Shown here in pieces: positions 47,441 through 59,102 of a stretch of 64,000 bases of DNA. The position numbers were made by a program, and so were the translations under genes. Within the stretch, counting starts at the first letter, position 1; the number at the start of each line of letters is the position of its first letter. The DNA comes from Corticium candelabrum (taxonomy: Eukaryota; Porifera; Homoscleromorpha; Homosclerophorida; Plakinidae). The notes beneath the pieces were generated by a model. The model saw only the letters and a program-made list of their open reading frames with translations, was not told the DNA's origin and did not search any database. Location: positions 1,641,521-1,705,520 of the forward strand of contig NC_085087.1 of assembly GCF_963422355.1 (NCBI RefSeq), given 5' to 3'.

Positions 47441-47674
47441 ATTTCTGCTCAACCCAAACAATGAAGACAATAATTCAGACAGTGTTGTACGTGCATCCGC
47501 ATATATATAACTAGCCAGAATGGTTGTTGTCTTTTAGTAATGCTGTTCGTTGATAGTTCGTTTTCTGTTACGTAACACGACTTACACTTTGGTTACCAAG
47601 GAATTTGATCATATGGGAGTTTCATTAGAGATCTACGCTTTCAAATTGGATGCTTCACTTCCACTGCACATTGC

Positions 47675-48455
47675 TTGAGTGCTGCTGAGCCTACACATTT
47701 GGGTTGGAGCAAGGCAAACGGTAGGAAGAAAGGTACTATTATTCGTGCCTCTTCTCAACTTCTGAGAAGTCTTTTCTGCTTGTTTTGTCTCATGTTGGCC
47801 GCCATTTTGATTCTATGTTGTGGAGACGTTCATCCTGATCCGGGTCCTGTTATAATGCATCAAGATTATTCCAATCATTCCGAATCAACGATGGATACAG
47901 ATGACAGTTCAATTGCCTCCAGTGGAGCTGTTTCAACAGGCTACCCTTTGTGTTCTTCTTCTTCCAGAGATGTGGAAGCTTTGTGGCAACACAAATTCTA
48001 ATCATATCAGTCGTCATTTGTTTCCAAGTATAACATTTCTTAAGTCTTATAATAAACGTCTTTGTCATGATTGTGGGTTTGCCTATTCAAAGATATTTGA
48101 GTATTGTAGACGGTCCCTGGGCTCAGGAAATTCTCGATGCCATGGTTTAATGGAGGAACCTCAGTCGTCATCATGGCTTTGTGGAAGTTCAACAATAAAT
48201 TGTTCTCCCACTTCTGACAAGAATTTCGACAGTGATGTGCTTGCTAACATAGATACTTCTTCTTCTAATGGGTCTGATAATTCTTGCTTTTCTTCTTGCA
48301 ATTCTGACTTGGACTTAGCATTAGAAGGTGTTCAAGCTGCTTCTACCTTGTCTTGCACGAAATATGATAAGTCCTCAGTGTTTATTGCAGTAATAAATAA
48401 AATTTCTTTGCCTGCTGTTCGTTCAAACAAGTCACCATGTGCCACGGTAAGTTAG
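47675..48455 (+). pseudogene. Family-1 retrotransposon N-terminal region with 2A-like motif
   Basis: Two overlapping frames (47675-48001, 47901-48455). The first has a hydrophobic stretch (LFCLFCLMLAAILILCC) and then GDVHPDPGP at 47822-47848. This resembles the ribosome-skipping 2A consensus D-V/I-E-x-N-P-G-P but has His for Glu and Asp for Asn, so activity is doubtful. The second frame has HLFPSITFLKSYNKRLCHDC and then YC..RCHG, a Cys/His finger candidate, followed by an acidic Ser-rich stretch ending in LALEGVQAASTLS, shared with the copy at 57.3 kb. Confidence 0.6.
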
Positions 48456-50252
48456 ACCATTGCTTGTCAACATAGAGTTTGGGGTTTTGTCCGACTTTTC
48501 ATGTTTGCAAAAGCTACCTTATGTGTCCCTCCTCGAGGAGGTAAGGAGAAATGCTTTGCTATCAAGAAGCTGTTGCTCTCTCGTCTTCGTCAATGACAGC
48601 AAGGTGACTTGATCACATTGTAGAAAGAAGCCAGGCAAGAGGATCAGTCTAAATTGACACGTCAATCGGCTTCTATCTCAAAAGTTAATGCTCGTCGTTC
48701 TCTGAATTTAGCACGTGAGGGCAGGTTCGGCAATGCTATGAAAGCATTAGGTTCTCATGGTTGTGCTTCTTGTGATGATGCAGATGCGGTACAGGAGCTT
48801 CAGTCACGTCACCCACAGCATGCTCTGCCTCAATAGTCAGATGACATACCATCTTCACTAGCTGTTGATTTCCAAGCAGTCCTATCGGCTTTGGAAGGTT
48901 TCTCTAGAGGAACTAGCCCAAGCTATTCTCAGCTTCTTGCTCAATATCTTTTAGATGCCATAAAAGAGCTTGCATACCTGATGCACAATTGTGTCTTGAC
49001 ACTCTTACTCATCTGATGTCAAAGTTGTTGGCTGGAAAGATTGATCCTAGAATAGCACTTTCATTGTCTGGTGCACCACTCACTGCTCTCATAAAAAAGA
49101 CAGGATGTTAGTGCCCAATAGCTGTAGGAGAAGTTCTTCATCGTCTGGCAAGTAGGATATGTTGTGCTTCTTCCATCAGAGATCGTCTTCCAGATATTTT
49201 GTGCCTTACGGCCAAGTACGTGTTGGCCGTAAGTTAAAGGTGGTTTGGAAGCAGCTATCCACTCCATGCGTTCTTTCATTGATGCTACCACCTCCAGAGA
49301 AGACTCTTGCTGTTTGAAAATAGACATGACTAATGCATTTAATGAGTGCTCCAGATCGGCTTTTCTTGAATGCTTACAAAGAGAATTTCCACAGTTGTTT
49401 GCTTGGGCTCAGTGGTCATACCACTCACCTGGTGAGTTGCAATTTGAAAACCATTGGATCCTGTCCACAGCCGGTGCTCAACAGGGAGATCCCTTAAGTC
49501 CTCTGTTGTTTTCTCTTGTGATTCTGAAATTACTAGACTCAACTGTGGTACTTAGATGATGGCTCTTTTGTTGGTAATAGAGAATCAATATCGTCTCTAT
49601 TACAAAGTTTACTGGCAAAGGGTCCCATTTTTGCCTTGCACATCAACTTAAACAAATGTGAACTATATCGGCCTTCTGGAGACCAAACTTGCCCTGAATT
49701 TCCTTTAGAAGTCAGACACTTATCAGAAGGTATCGAGTTACTAGGATCACCAGTCCACGGATCTGTCAAATTTCCTAAGTCCTCCACAGCTAAATGTGTT
49801 GACAAAATCTTGGGAGTTCCAGTCAAAGCTTGGTAATCTTCATGATCCACAGGTTGAATTGCATTTGCTTCGAAGCTGTCAGAGTGTTTGCAAAGTCAAT
49901 CATATTTTACAAACTGTTGTTCTGGCCATGTTGTTGGAACAATTACATTGCTTTGATCAAGGTTCGTCAATCTTTAGAAATTATTTGTCGTTCTTCTGTT
50001 ACAGATATGGCATGACTGCAAGCGACATTACCTATTAGACTTGGTAGACTTGGTCTGAGAGAAGCAGTCCAGTCTTCACCAGCTGCTTACGTAGGGAGTT
50101 GCAATTCTACTCATAAGATGGTATACGACTTCCTCAAAAAGACTTGCAATTCACTGGATATTGCAAATTTACATTTCTCAAGGCCTTTACTACCAGGAGA
50201 CTCTGAAAGTCATCTTCAGATTTGTCACTATCTGAAAAGCAAATAGAGTTCT

Positions 50253-51110
50253 TTGACTTTAGATTTCAGCACTGCTACTCAACGACAAATCCAATCAGAA
50301 TTTAACTCTGACTTAGCCAAGTATTTGTTGAACACTGCTAGCTCACGGGACAGAGCACGTTTAAATTCAATCAGTACATCTCATGCAGGAGCTTGGTTGC
50401 GAGCAATACCCAACTCTAATTTCGGCCTTTCCATGTCTCATCATGAGTTTGTTATTGCAGTACGGCTCTGGTTGGGAATCAAGAAGTCTCCTTCTCCTCC
50501 AGCATCTGTCTTGTGCAGTTGTGGTCAGCACATTGACACTTTTGGAGATCACCTTCTTGGTTGTGGTTTTGGTCCAGAGCGCACACGTAGACACAATGCA
50601 TTGGCAGAAGATATTTTCCAGGCCTTATTGGCTGAGAACAGAGATGTTATGAGGGAGATGAGGTGCAATGGTTCTACTGAAAGCCGTCCTGGTGATGCTT
50701 TTCACCCTGATTTCTTGAAGGGTCAACCTGCCTATTTTGACGTAACAGTTAGAAACTCTTTGCAGCCGTTATATGTGACAAAATTAGCTGTAAGGGCTGG
50801 AGCCGCAGCAGAGGCAGGTGAAAAACAAAACGATATTCGCCATGAAGACAGAGTTCATACAGCTGGTGGTCTCTTTTACTCCTTAGTGGTTGAGACCTTG
50901 GGGCTCTGGTCATTATTCAGCATCAAAACTCTGAAAGTTATTGCTTCCAAAACCTCAGCAGTCAGTGGCCTTAAGTTCCACCAGGCTTTCCAAAATATGA
51001 TGCAGCAACTTTCTATTCAATTATGGAAACATAGCTCGAGAATGATTCATAAGAGAATTCAGCTTGAAGTTCAAGACGTTGATAGTTGGCATATACCTAG
51101 TGTAATGTAA
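50253..51110 (+). pseudogene. Family-1 retrotransposon C-terminal nuclease-like domain
   Basis: Longest frame of copy B+ (285 aa). The motif order is ARLNSISTSHAGAWLRAIPN, then the zinc knuckle CSCGQHIDTFGDHLLGCG with RTRRHNALAED, then SRPGDAFHPDFLKGQPAYFD and VTVRNS, and the helical end SIQLWKHSSRMIHK. C-x-C..H..C plus RRHN and R-P-x-D..D-V-T-V corresponds to the restriction-like endonuclease layout known from R2-type elements. The nuclease role is inferred. Confidence 0.75.
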
Positions 51111-51234
51111 GACTTGTTGGTTTGGGGATGTTTGGAAAGGTTGTTTGAGTTTGGAAAAATAAATATATGATATGGCATCATACGATGTCAATACATGAAG
51201 AAAAGAAAATCGCGAGAAAAATTCCACCGTAGAT

Positions 51235-52899
51235 GGTATTTGTATATAATACAGATAACACAGATAACACATATCCGCCCTAAGGACAGAGGCACAAAGA
51301 GTCTAAGTCATAATAATTAGGTAGACAGTCACTAATCAGTCTTGAATTATACTGCCATAAACAAACAGATAACTGTTCGTGAAATTGCCTGGAAGCTTGG
51401 CCCAGAGACAAGCCAGATGATAGAAGAGACTTCTTGACAATTGATCTCAACACCTCCAGACTATGTGCAGCCCACACTCTGTATGATTCCACCACAAGAG
51501 GGTAAAACAAACAGCCATAACTTGAAACATTAGCAAGGTGGCGTTCATCTTTGTCCACTTCCCCAGCCTCAGCACGAGCACCAGCTTTTATGGCAGCATT
51601 AATAAGGTGAGAGGGAGTGAACGAATTCCTCACGGAAATGTCAAAATAAGCAGCCTTGCCTAGGGAAAAGTCGGGATGGAAAACGTCACCTGGTCTTGTC
51701 ATAGAATGAGAGGAACAGCGTTGTTCTCGTCGTACATTGGAGTTGTCTAAGAGCAACCAGTGGAAGATGACGTCACATAAGGCATCATGTCGCTTAATCT
51801 GAAGACGACCACAGCCAAGAGCATGGTCACCAAAAATGTCCACTTCATGACCGCACACACAACGGACTGAGTGTGGGGGTGCTGCAAAAACCAGAATTCC
51901 CAAACGCAAACGCAAACGCAAAGAAGTCACAAATTCACGCGGAGACATGGCCAGGCCTAGACTTAAGTTGGGGATTGCCCTCAACCAAGCCCCCGCATGA
52001 GGATATGCGACAGCACTGAAACGTGCCTGTTCTCGCAGACTAACAAAGCTGACTTTAATGCTGGATCTCAAAGCATCATCCAGAGCCTTCTGGAAGGAAT
52101 GTTGTGTAGAAGAAACAGATGACGAGACAGAACTAGTAGGTGGTAAAAGACTTGCAAAATGTTGCTGGCATTGCACTTCACCAGGGAAAAAGGAAGAATG
52201 CCGAGTCCAATCATTTTCTTCATGTACCGGCATGAACGCTGAGTCATTAAGAAGATGGAGAGACAACTGCCGAGAAGAGTTGCAGCTGCCAACGAAAGCT
52301 GCAGATGAAGATCTAGAGGCCTCACGAAGACCTAGACCACCCAAACGAACTGGAAGAGTTGCCTGTTTCCATGCCAGGTCAGAGACCAAAGAAGAGGATA
52401 AAGCCTCTAAACTGTGATGAAGACCACTGTCAAACTGCATCAATACATCATTGATCTTGAAGCCAGGAACCGTTCTAATGATGTGATTCAGCTTGCAAAG
52501 GCTCAAACAGCTGCGGAGAAGATGAAGCTCCACCTCAGGATCCTCTAAAGCTGTCAAACGGTCCTGCCAATCCAAAATCTTGTCCACTCGTTGGGAAACA
52601 AATTCAGTAACATATGAGGAAGATCCATATACAGGACAACCAAGGAAGTCAACACCACCATGAACCTGAACACTGCGCTGAATTTCAGTAGCAAATTTGG
52701 GGAAATTCTGATCTCCAGAGGGCCAAAAGACCTCACATTTGTTCAAATTGATATGAAGACCAAAGGAGGGACCCTTTGATAACAAGACATCCAAGAGACA
52801 AGCAACTGAAGCCTGCTGGCCAAGGAAAGAGCCATTGTCCAAATACCATAACTTCAGCTTCAAATCTGGCAATGGACCCAGGTCATCCAAAAACTCCAT
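51235..52899 (-). mobile_element. Non-LTR retrotransposon, family 1 (copy B-), 5'-truncated with intact ORF
   Basis: Minus strand. From 52899 to the stop at 51280 there is an unbroken 540-codon frame, with 49 unrelated codons from (TA)n and flank ahead of it. It starts just before the RT catalytic box, here WYLDNGSFLG (second Asp changed to Asn), then LHINLNKCEVFWPSGDQ, LPVRLGGLGLREASRSSSAA, AGAWLRAIPN, zinc knuckle CVCGHEVDIFGDHALGCG with KRHDALCD, and RPGDVFHPDF..YFDISVRNS. The absence of stops suggests a recent insertion. The truncation point coincides with a (TA)n tract. The 3' tail ends in TGTTATCTG repeats. Confidence 0.88.
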
Positions 52900-53339
52900 A
52901 TATATATATATATATATATATATCACAGGGAACGGTAGCACCCTGTATGTAGGGATTGCCACGGTTATAAAGTGTTGTGGGGTGTGGTCATCTTTTTGCA
53001 CGCTTAGAAAACATAGTAAATGAAGACTAAAATTTCTCAAAATCAACCAAATGAAATGTTTGTACGTTGTGTACTATATCCTATGTTTGTTTTCGTCACT
53101 AATCATGTAACAACCTACAAAACAGTTGCTAGCCCCGGAGGCCCATGTGCCAATTTTGTTCTTGTTCTTCTCCTCCACGGATATCTCTTCTTGTACGTTA
53201 CGTACAGTGTGAAACTTGAGAAAACGCTTTAGAATTACCCAAACTCTATTCTTCCGCTGATTAAAGAAACCAAAAGAAATGCTAAAAAATTGTGTTTCTT
53301 TCAAGCAGATTTGATCCATTGACCGCCATCAACAATATT

Positions 53340-53640
53340 GCACATTTCGGGCCAATCACAGAGCAGTATTTGTTATTGCTTATCCATGACAACCAGAGAC
53401 AATGGAAGAAGCGCCAATCAAATAGGCCAAATGTCTGTCCATGAAAGAGTTTATCACCAGAACTGCATAATTCAATCATGTTCCCATTGTCAGGTCTAGT
53501 CTGGAATTGTTTGCGATCGTCGCCGTACACAAGAGCAAAAATGACAAGCAATTAGATACACGTAACAATTTATACAAGAACCCAACATTTGCAAAGCATA
53601 TCCCGTATGTGATAACCTTTAGCTTTGACTACTAAACCAA
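53340..53640. repeat. Interspersed repeat, partial copy 3
   Basis: Matches the middle of the repeats at 26516 and 34777 (CCAATCAC..GCAGTATTTG, ATGACAACCAGAGACAATGG, ATGAAAGAGTTTATCACCAG). No termini recognised. Confidence 0.65.
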
Positions 53641-53689
53641 ATTCTATTCCAACTGCCATTGCGTAGTCAACTGCATACATAGGCACTAC

Positions 53690-53897
53690 TTAGAATCCAT
53701 ATTCGTGCAACGTGCGTTATGATACTACGGTATACCATCACGTGACCGTTACACCTTTAGTAATTACACTACATCTAGATCATGTTTAACGAAAGCTGTT
53801 TAAGTTTACATCTAAACAGGTTTAATTAATGCTAATGAAAACGTGCTAAATCTTATGCTTAGGCTTATGTACAGGCCCTAATGGAGACATGCCCTAC
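53690..53897. mobile_element. Harbinger-type MITE fragment
   Basis: CTGTTTAAGTTTACATCTAA and AACAGGTTTAATTAATGCTA motifs resemble the subterminal zones of the Harbinger elements at 15802 and 29706; the right end TAATGGAGACATGCCC reverses to GGGCATGTCTCCATTA. The left end was not located. A similar scrap is at 58240-58340. Confidence 0.45.
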
Positions 53898-53930
53898 ATT
53901 GCGCTTTTGCACTCCTAAAATCTTACCAAA

Positions 53931-54208
53931 CTAGAATTTTAAAAACTTTTGCTCTGAAAAAGAAATATATGTAGAGATTGTATAAAAAGTAACAGAAACA
54001 AGCTCTATAGATAATATGAACCAAAGCCAGACATCATTAGTGAATCCTTCCAACCACATTCCCTACATTTTACATTTAGTGGGTTAGAAGGATTCACTGA
54101 TGATGTCTGGCTTTGGTTCATATTATCTATAGATGTTGTTTCTGTTACTTTTTATACGATCCCTACATCTATATCTTTTTTTCCAGAGAAAATCTTTTTA
54201 AAATTCTA

Positions 54209-54209
<1 letters not shown>
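53931..54209. repeat. Long near-perfect foldback (279 bp)
   Basis: CTAGAATTTTAAAAACTTTT at the left and its reverse complement at the right; the arms match over about 125 bp (for example TAGATAATATGAACCAAAGC at 54010 versus its inverse at 54110). Loop of about 25 bp at 54060. Followed by (TA)n. No coding capacity. Confidence 0.9.
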
Positions 54210-54260
<51 letters not shown>

Positions 54261-54412
54261 CTGTTAATAATTTATACAAGCAAATATCAGTAAGATTATG
54301 GCAATATAATGCCAGGCTTATCTTGGACAGGTTTTGTTGGAGGACTTTGTTCTGTTGGACAGTTAGAGTAATTTGCATTGTGCTGTTATATTTGTTTATA
54401 TATAATAAAATG

Positions 54413-54429
<17 letters not shown>

Positions 54430-54443
<14 letters not shown>

Positions 54444-57400
54444 TTTAATAATAAATAACAAATATATTTATTATATACATGAACGTTCTCCACCCCAACA
54501 TCCCCAACAACTCAAGTATTCATCTCCCAACTACGTACATCCTCTATATCTAAATTCAAACGTTGCAAAACCAATCTAGCATTATATGACCATAATTTCA
54601 CAGTAATTGTTGTAATAAGTTGTTTAATTAAAGACTTTGAAAACATCATGTGACTCATTGTAGAAATTCTCAAAGCTATAAAGTGCAGGATCTTGAGACA
54701 GTATGGTGTCCAGAAACTGACAGTTTCCACAGCAAGTGGATAAAAGATACCACCAGCTGCTGTAACTCTGTCAGCGTGACGGAAAGTCTTTGCAAGCTTC
54801 AGCAACTTCTGCAGCAGCTCTTGCATTGCTGGCAGCTTTAATAATGAATGAAGGCTGCAGGCTGTTGGCTACTGTTACATCGAAGAAGACGGGGCGACCC
54901 AGAAGAAAATCAGGATGAAATATACCACCAGGACAACTGCTGTCACAGCCAGAACAATGTTGTTCCCGTTTCTCATGCTTGTTGTCCGTTAGTAGAGCGT
55001 GGTAAATCACATCACAAAAGGCGTTGTAGCGTTGATCCAGAGAGGACTGTGACTGCAGCTAACCAAATGATCGCCAAAAGGGTCAAGAACTTGACCACAG
55101 ACACATTTCAATGACAATGGTGAGAACGGGATAGAGGGATTCCTAGAAAAATCTGTATTGCAATCATCAATTCATGTGGTGACATGGTAAGGCCTAGGTT
55201 TGGGTTTGGTAATGCCCGCAACCAAGCACCAGCATGAGTAGTGGCAATCATGTTTAATCTTGCTCTATCCCGAAGACTAATAATCTCTTTCAAGGATGAG
55301 GCTAAAATGGAGCTGATAATAGATCTAATGTTGCGTTGCGATGATGTTCTGAGATTAAATGACATAGGGCGATCGCCAACTTGTTTGAGTAGACAAGCGT
55401 GTGCTTCCTCTTCCCTAAACATCTTGAACTCTGGACCTGGTAGATGTTGACATGTATGACTTAAAATTGACTGCATCAGATGTCTAATAGAGTTGCAGCG
55501 ACCTACAAAAGCTGCTGCAGATGACCTCAACGCTTCATATAGACCAAAACCTCCATCTCAAACTGGAAGAGTCGTCTGAATCCAAGAAAAATCTTGGACA
55601 GAAGAACGAGTGATCAATTCAAGTAAATGTTTCAGAGATGCATCAAATTTTGTGAGTTCATCATCAACCAAACCAGGAACAACTGTGCATAATAGATTGT
55701 TTATTTTGCAAACATCGAGACAGCTGCGTAACAGTTGAAGTTCAACATGACAGTGGTCGTTTAGATGTGATTGAGCCTCAATTACCTTCTCGATGTGCCT
55801 GACCACCGTTGCTTTTATAGCTCAATCCCTCCTGTGAGATGCTTGATTTGCTCTTGTGAGGCGCTTGAGTTGCATTGGAACTCTGGGAAAGACTGATCAC
55901 CTGCTGGCCAGTATACCTCTCATTTATCCAAGTTGAGATGAAGGCCAAACGTATGACCATTTACACCAAAGGACTGTAGTAGTTCAGAGACTGATTTGCA
56001 TGTTCCAACAAAAGTGCCATCATCAAGGTACCAAAGTTGAAGTTCGAGATCAAGTTTTCCCCAAAATCCATCAAAAAATTGTGACACTACTAGTGAAATC
56101 AGTAGAGGACCTAGTGGATCCCCTTGCTGGACACCAGCAGTTGACAAAATGTAGAAATTTCCAAAATGAAGCTCTCCAGCTGTGTGGTATGACCACTGTA
56201 CCCATAGAAATACTTCAAGAAATACTTGTTTCAGACAAGACAAAAAGGGCAGACGACGACATTCATTAAAGCATTCTGGAAGTCTACTTTCATAAAAAAA
56301 CGTCTTCTCTGTCATGATTATCAGATATATAAGACCTTCAATAGTGTATGAACTGCAGATTCCATCCCACAATGTATGCCAACTCCATCTTGACTATATG
56401 GAAGGAAAGTGCCTGAAAGATGAGATTTGACTGAAAACAGCAGAGACAACTAGCTAACCGTCGAATGATGTCACTCACCGCTAGTAGACAAATACCATCA
56501 GTTTTCTTGTAGAGAGCAGTCAGTGGAGCACCTGAGAACCAGGGAGCACTACTTCGATCAATTTTTCCACTTATCAGAGCATTCATTACATGCGTGAGGC
56601 TGTCCAAGCATAACTGAGCATCAGGTATACAGGTACCCTTTGATGGAATCTAACAAGTGTTGAGCTCGAAGTTGGGAGTACCCAGGACTGGACCCTCTTG
56701 GGAAGGATTCTAATGTAGATAGAACCGTCTGTGATTCAACAATTAATGACGAAGGAATGTCATTTGACCAAACAGGGAGACTGTGTTCAGGATGGCAACT
56801 TTCAGTTCCTTGATAGAAAAGGAATCTGATGTTGAGGCGCAACCCTGTGATCTCAATGCGTTCATTGCATCACTGCAACAACCTGCCTTAGCTAATTTCA
56901 AAGCTCGGCGAGAGCTAGCTTGAGACACAGAAACAAAAGAATTGAATATTTCTGACGAGAATCCTGCCTAGCTTCTTGCCATAATGAAGAAAGTTCTCCG
57001 TTCTGCCCGCGAAGAAGCCTGGATGTCAATAAGTCTTTCACAAGATGCCTGTTCTTTCTTCCCCCACGTGGGGGAGTTCTAAGAACTGTTTTGGCAAACA
57101 TATGTAGTCGAACATAGCCCCACATGCCGTCTTTATAAGCATGTGGTAGTTCGTTTGCAAGAGTTTGAGCAAGAAGAGGACGTACTGATCTTGGTACATA
57201 AACTTGTTGAAGTTGAAATCTCGTTCATGACAGCAAAAACGGTAGCAGACTCATCTGGAGGATGAAAAGAAAGAGTACTGGCTGCTTGAATCCCCTCCAG
57301 AACCATATCATAATGATTATCAAAATTATTTGTAAATGAAGCAACTCCAAATTGAGAAATGAATTGTTCATTCACGTGACCTATGACAGTAGCACGCTCG

Positions 57401-57700
57401 CGTTCTGCAGTCTGGATTTCTGAGGAAAAACATGGCTCCGTCATTCTAGATATCCACGCAGACTCTTCCGGGTCAACAATAAGACCTCCACAACAACCGT
57501 TACTGATACCGAACGATGACAAGATTTCCAATGACTCGAATAAATGAAGCCACATGATGAACCGACACGACATCTGTTCTCTTTTAGCATAGATGCTAAA
57601 GGAAACACTCCACTTGAAACATGCTGCAGATTAACATGTTCCCATCTTACGTTATTAGATGAAAATGATTATTAGCAAACTGGACAGTGAAAAGATGCAG
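54430..57700 (-). mobile_element. Non-LTR retrotransposon, family 1 (copy C), near full length but broken
   Basis: Minus strand, read from 57.7 kb down. Cys-rich start (SCGFIYSSHWKSC, about 57570); MVLEGIQAASTLSFHPPDES (about 57310-57250); RT palm with RLPECFNECRRLPFLSCLKQ (about 56290), AGELHFGNFYILSTAGVQQG then DPLGPLL (about 56180-56100), an intact box WYLDDGTFVG (about 56040-56005) and LHLNLDK; SSAAAFVGRCNSIRHL; TTHAGAWLRALPNPNLG (about 55240-55190); zinc knuckle near 55090; SCPGGIFHPDFLLGRPVFFD (about 54930); end VKLWSYNARLVLQRLNLDIE. Split by about ten frameshifts or stops. The 3' UTR shares GTTG.GGGATGTT with copy B+. Confidence 0.85.
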
Positions 57701-58340
57701 CATCGGCAGTGGCTACTTTGGCGTTGTCATCGTCGTCGTCCTCGCCTCGTTGTCGTCAACATGCGAGGGAAGCGATTGAGAATCCATTTCTTGCTACAGC
57801 TTGACTATCTTGTAGATTGAGATATAACTGAAGAAATGACTAGAGGAAATACCAGGAACTGACTGTACCAACGATCAACGGATTGCCCTCAAAAGTGGCT
57901 CTCAACAAAAGAACAACTTAGATGACACCAGAATCCAAAATAAGTATCAAATCTGTTCGAAAATTGGGTACCACGTGCTCTTTCACCAATATCCAGGATA
58001 TATCCTGCTATTGCTACTCACTACATTAGTGAGGTTTTTGAATGTTGTTTACCTAGTCCAATAAGTCAAGCGAGCTTCACTCTTGTGCGCCTATTAGAAT
58101 GACTTTAGAACAGATAAAACCAAGTATTGACGGATATTTAGACTACAACAGTTAGTAACTTCTTTGTAATTTATGAAATTTACACAATTAAATAGCTTAA
58201 AAATTATTGATTTACACTAGCACTTATCTAGACATCGTTTTAATATAAACAAGTTTAGGCTTCAGTGCATCTCCACTACCACTAAACAAGTTTAGTTGGC
58301 AACTAATTGGCAACTAAACAGGTTTCTTATAGTTCAAAAG
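57700..58340. other. No gene recognised
   Basis: Sequence upstream of retrotransposon copy C. It may include that element's 5' UTR. GTCATCGTCGTCGTCC low complexity at about 57728. At 58240-58340 there is a Harbinger-like scrap with AACAAGTTTAG motifs. Confidence 0.4.
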
Positions 58341-58587
58341 TAGGTTAGTTCAAGTAGACTTTTTGACACCTGTGTAACATGTTTTGGAAAGAGGCAGTCT
58401 CTGGTAATTCATTGAGTGCTGCTATGATGTATACGAACAAACCTTTGTTACTATTTCCTATGCTCCCTACTACCAACAACACAATCACACCTACTACTGC
58501 TGCACTATACTGTAATGCATCCTCACAAGACGTCTCCAATGAATCATAAACCATGCTTGACAAATTTTGGAGAAACAACATCTGAGA

Positions 58588-59102
58588 TACAGTAGTGGAC
58601 AAAAGTATTTGCCAGGTAGTTTTTTTGTTGATTTTTCATCATATTCTGGCCTACAGAATGGAAATAAGTGCTGATATGTGCATAAATTGATAAGTTAGTT
58701 TGTTTTCAAAGGTTGGAATACTGTTTGCATTGAATATGCTTTGATAAGTTGTAATGTAAACGTAATCGGCTTTTAACTAGGTTGTAACGATAACCTTAAA
58801 TTGCAACAACCAACTGATTTAGACTCAATTCTGTACCAATTAGCACTATTGTGGGTCAAAATGTCCAATTTCAGTCACTACAGTAATCGTAAATGCAATT
58901 CCCTGAACCAGTTTCGAAAAACTGTATTGAGTCCTATCACCAGCAGAGGGATATTTTGAAGTATTTCATATCATTCTATTCTCAGTTGTTGGTTCTAATT
59001 ATTCGTCAGGTCAATACTGACCACCGCACCTAGGTTAAAACACAAACATCCTGAAAAACCCTTGAAATTTCTTGCCCGGCAAATACTTTGTCTACTACTG
59101 TA
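58588..59102. mobile_element. Tc1/mariner-type MITE (511 bp, TA duplication)
   Basis: The element 58590-59100 has ends CAGTAGTGGACAAAAGTATT and, reversed, CAGTAGTAGACAAAGTATTT; TA on both sides. The right half matches 20941-21190, the putative end of the Tc1 element whose transposase lies at 22052. Non-coding, an internally deleted derivative. Confidence 0.88.

Larger units (their letters stand above)
47500..51125 (+). mobile_element. Non-LTR retrotransposon, family 1 (copy B+), near full length
   Basis: Plus-strand element. It has an N-terminal part with a 2A-like motif and a Cys-rich finger (47675-48455), a spacer with a stop, an RT region (about 48650-50000) and a C-terminal nuclease-like region (50253-51108). 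RT landmarks: LKIDMTNAFNECSRSAFLEC (about 49315), STAGAQQGDPLSPLLFS (about 49465) and the catalytic box WYLDDGSFVG at 49544 (one base out of frame with the preceding block). Several frameshifts. A 3' UTR follows the stop at 51108. Family traits suggest target-primed integration, with a restriction-like nuclease in place of an AP endonuclease. Confidence 0.85.

Noticed and set aside
52900..53046. First 49 residues of the 588-codon LINE frame
   Set aside because: Flanking DNA and a (TA)n tract fused by chance to the truncated element.
58345..58602. 85-codon minus-strand frame with a hydrophobic segment
   Set aside because: Its start lies inside the Tc1-type MITE terminus, and there is no splice or homology support.
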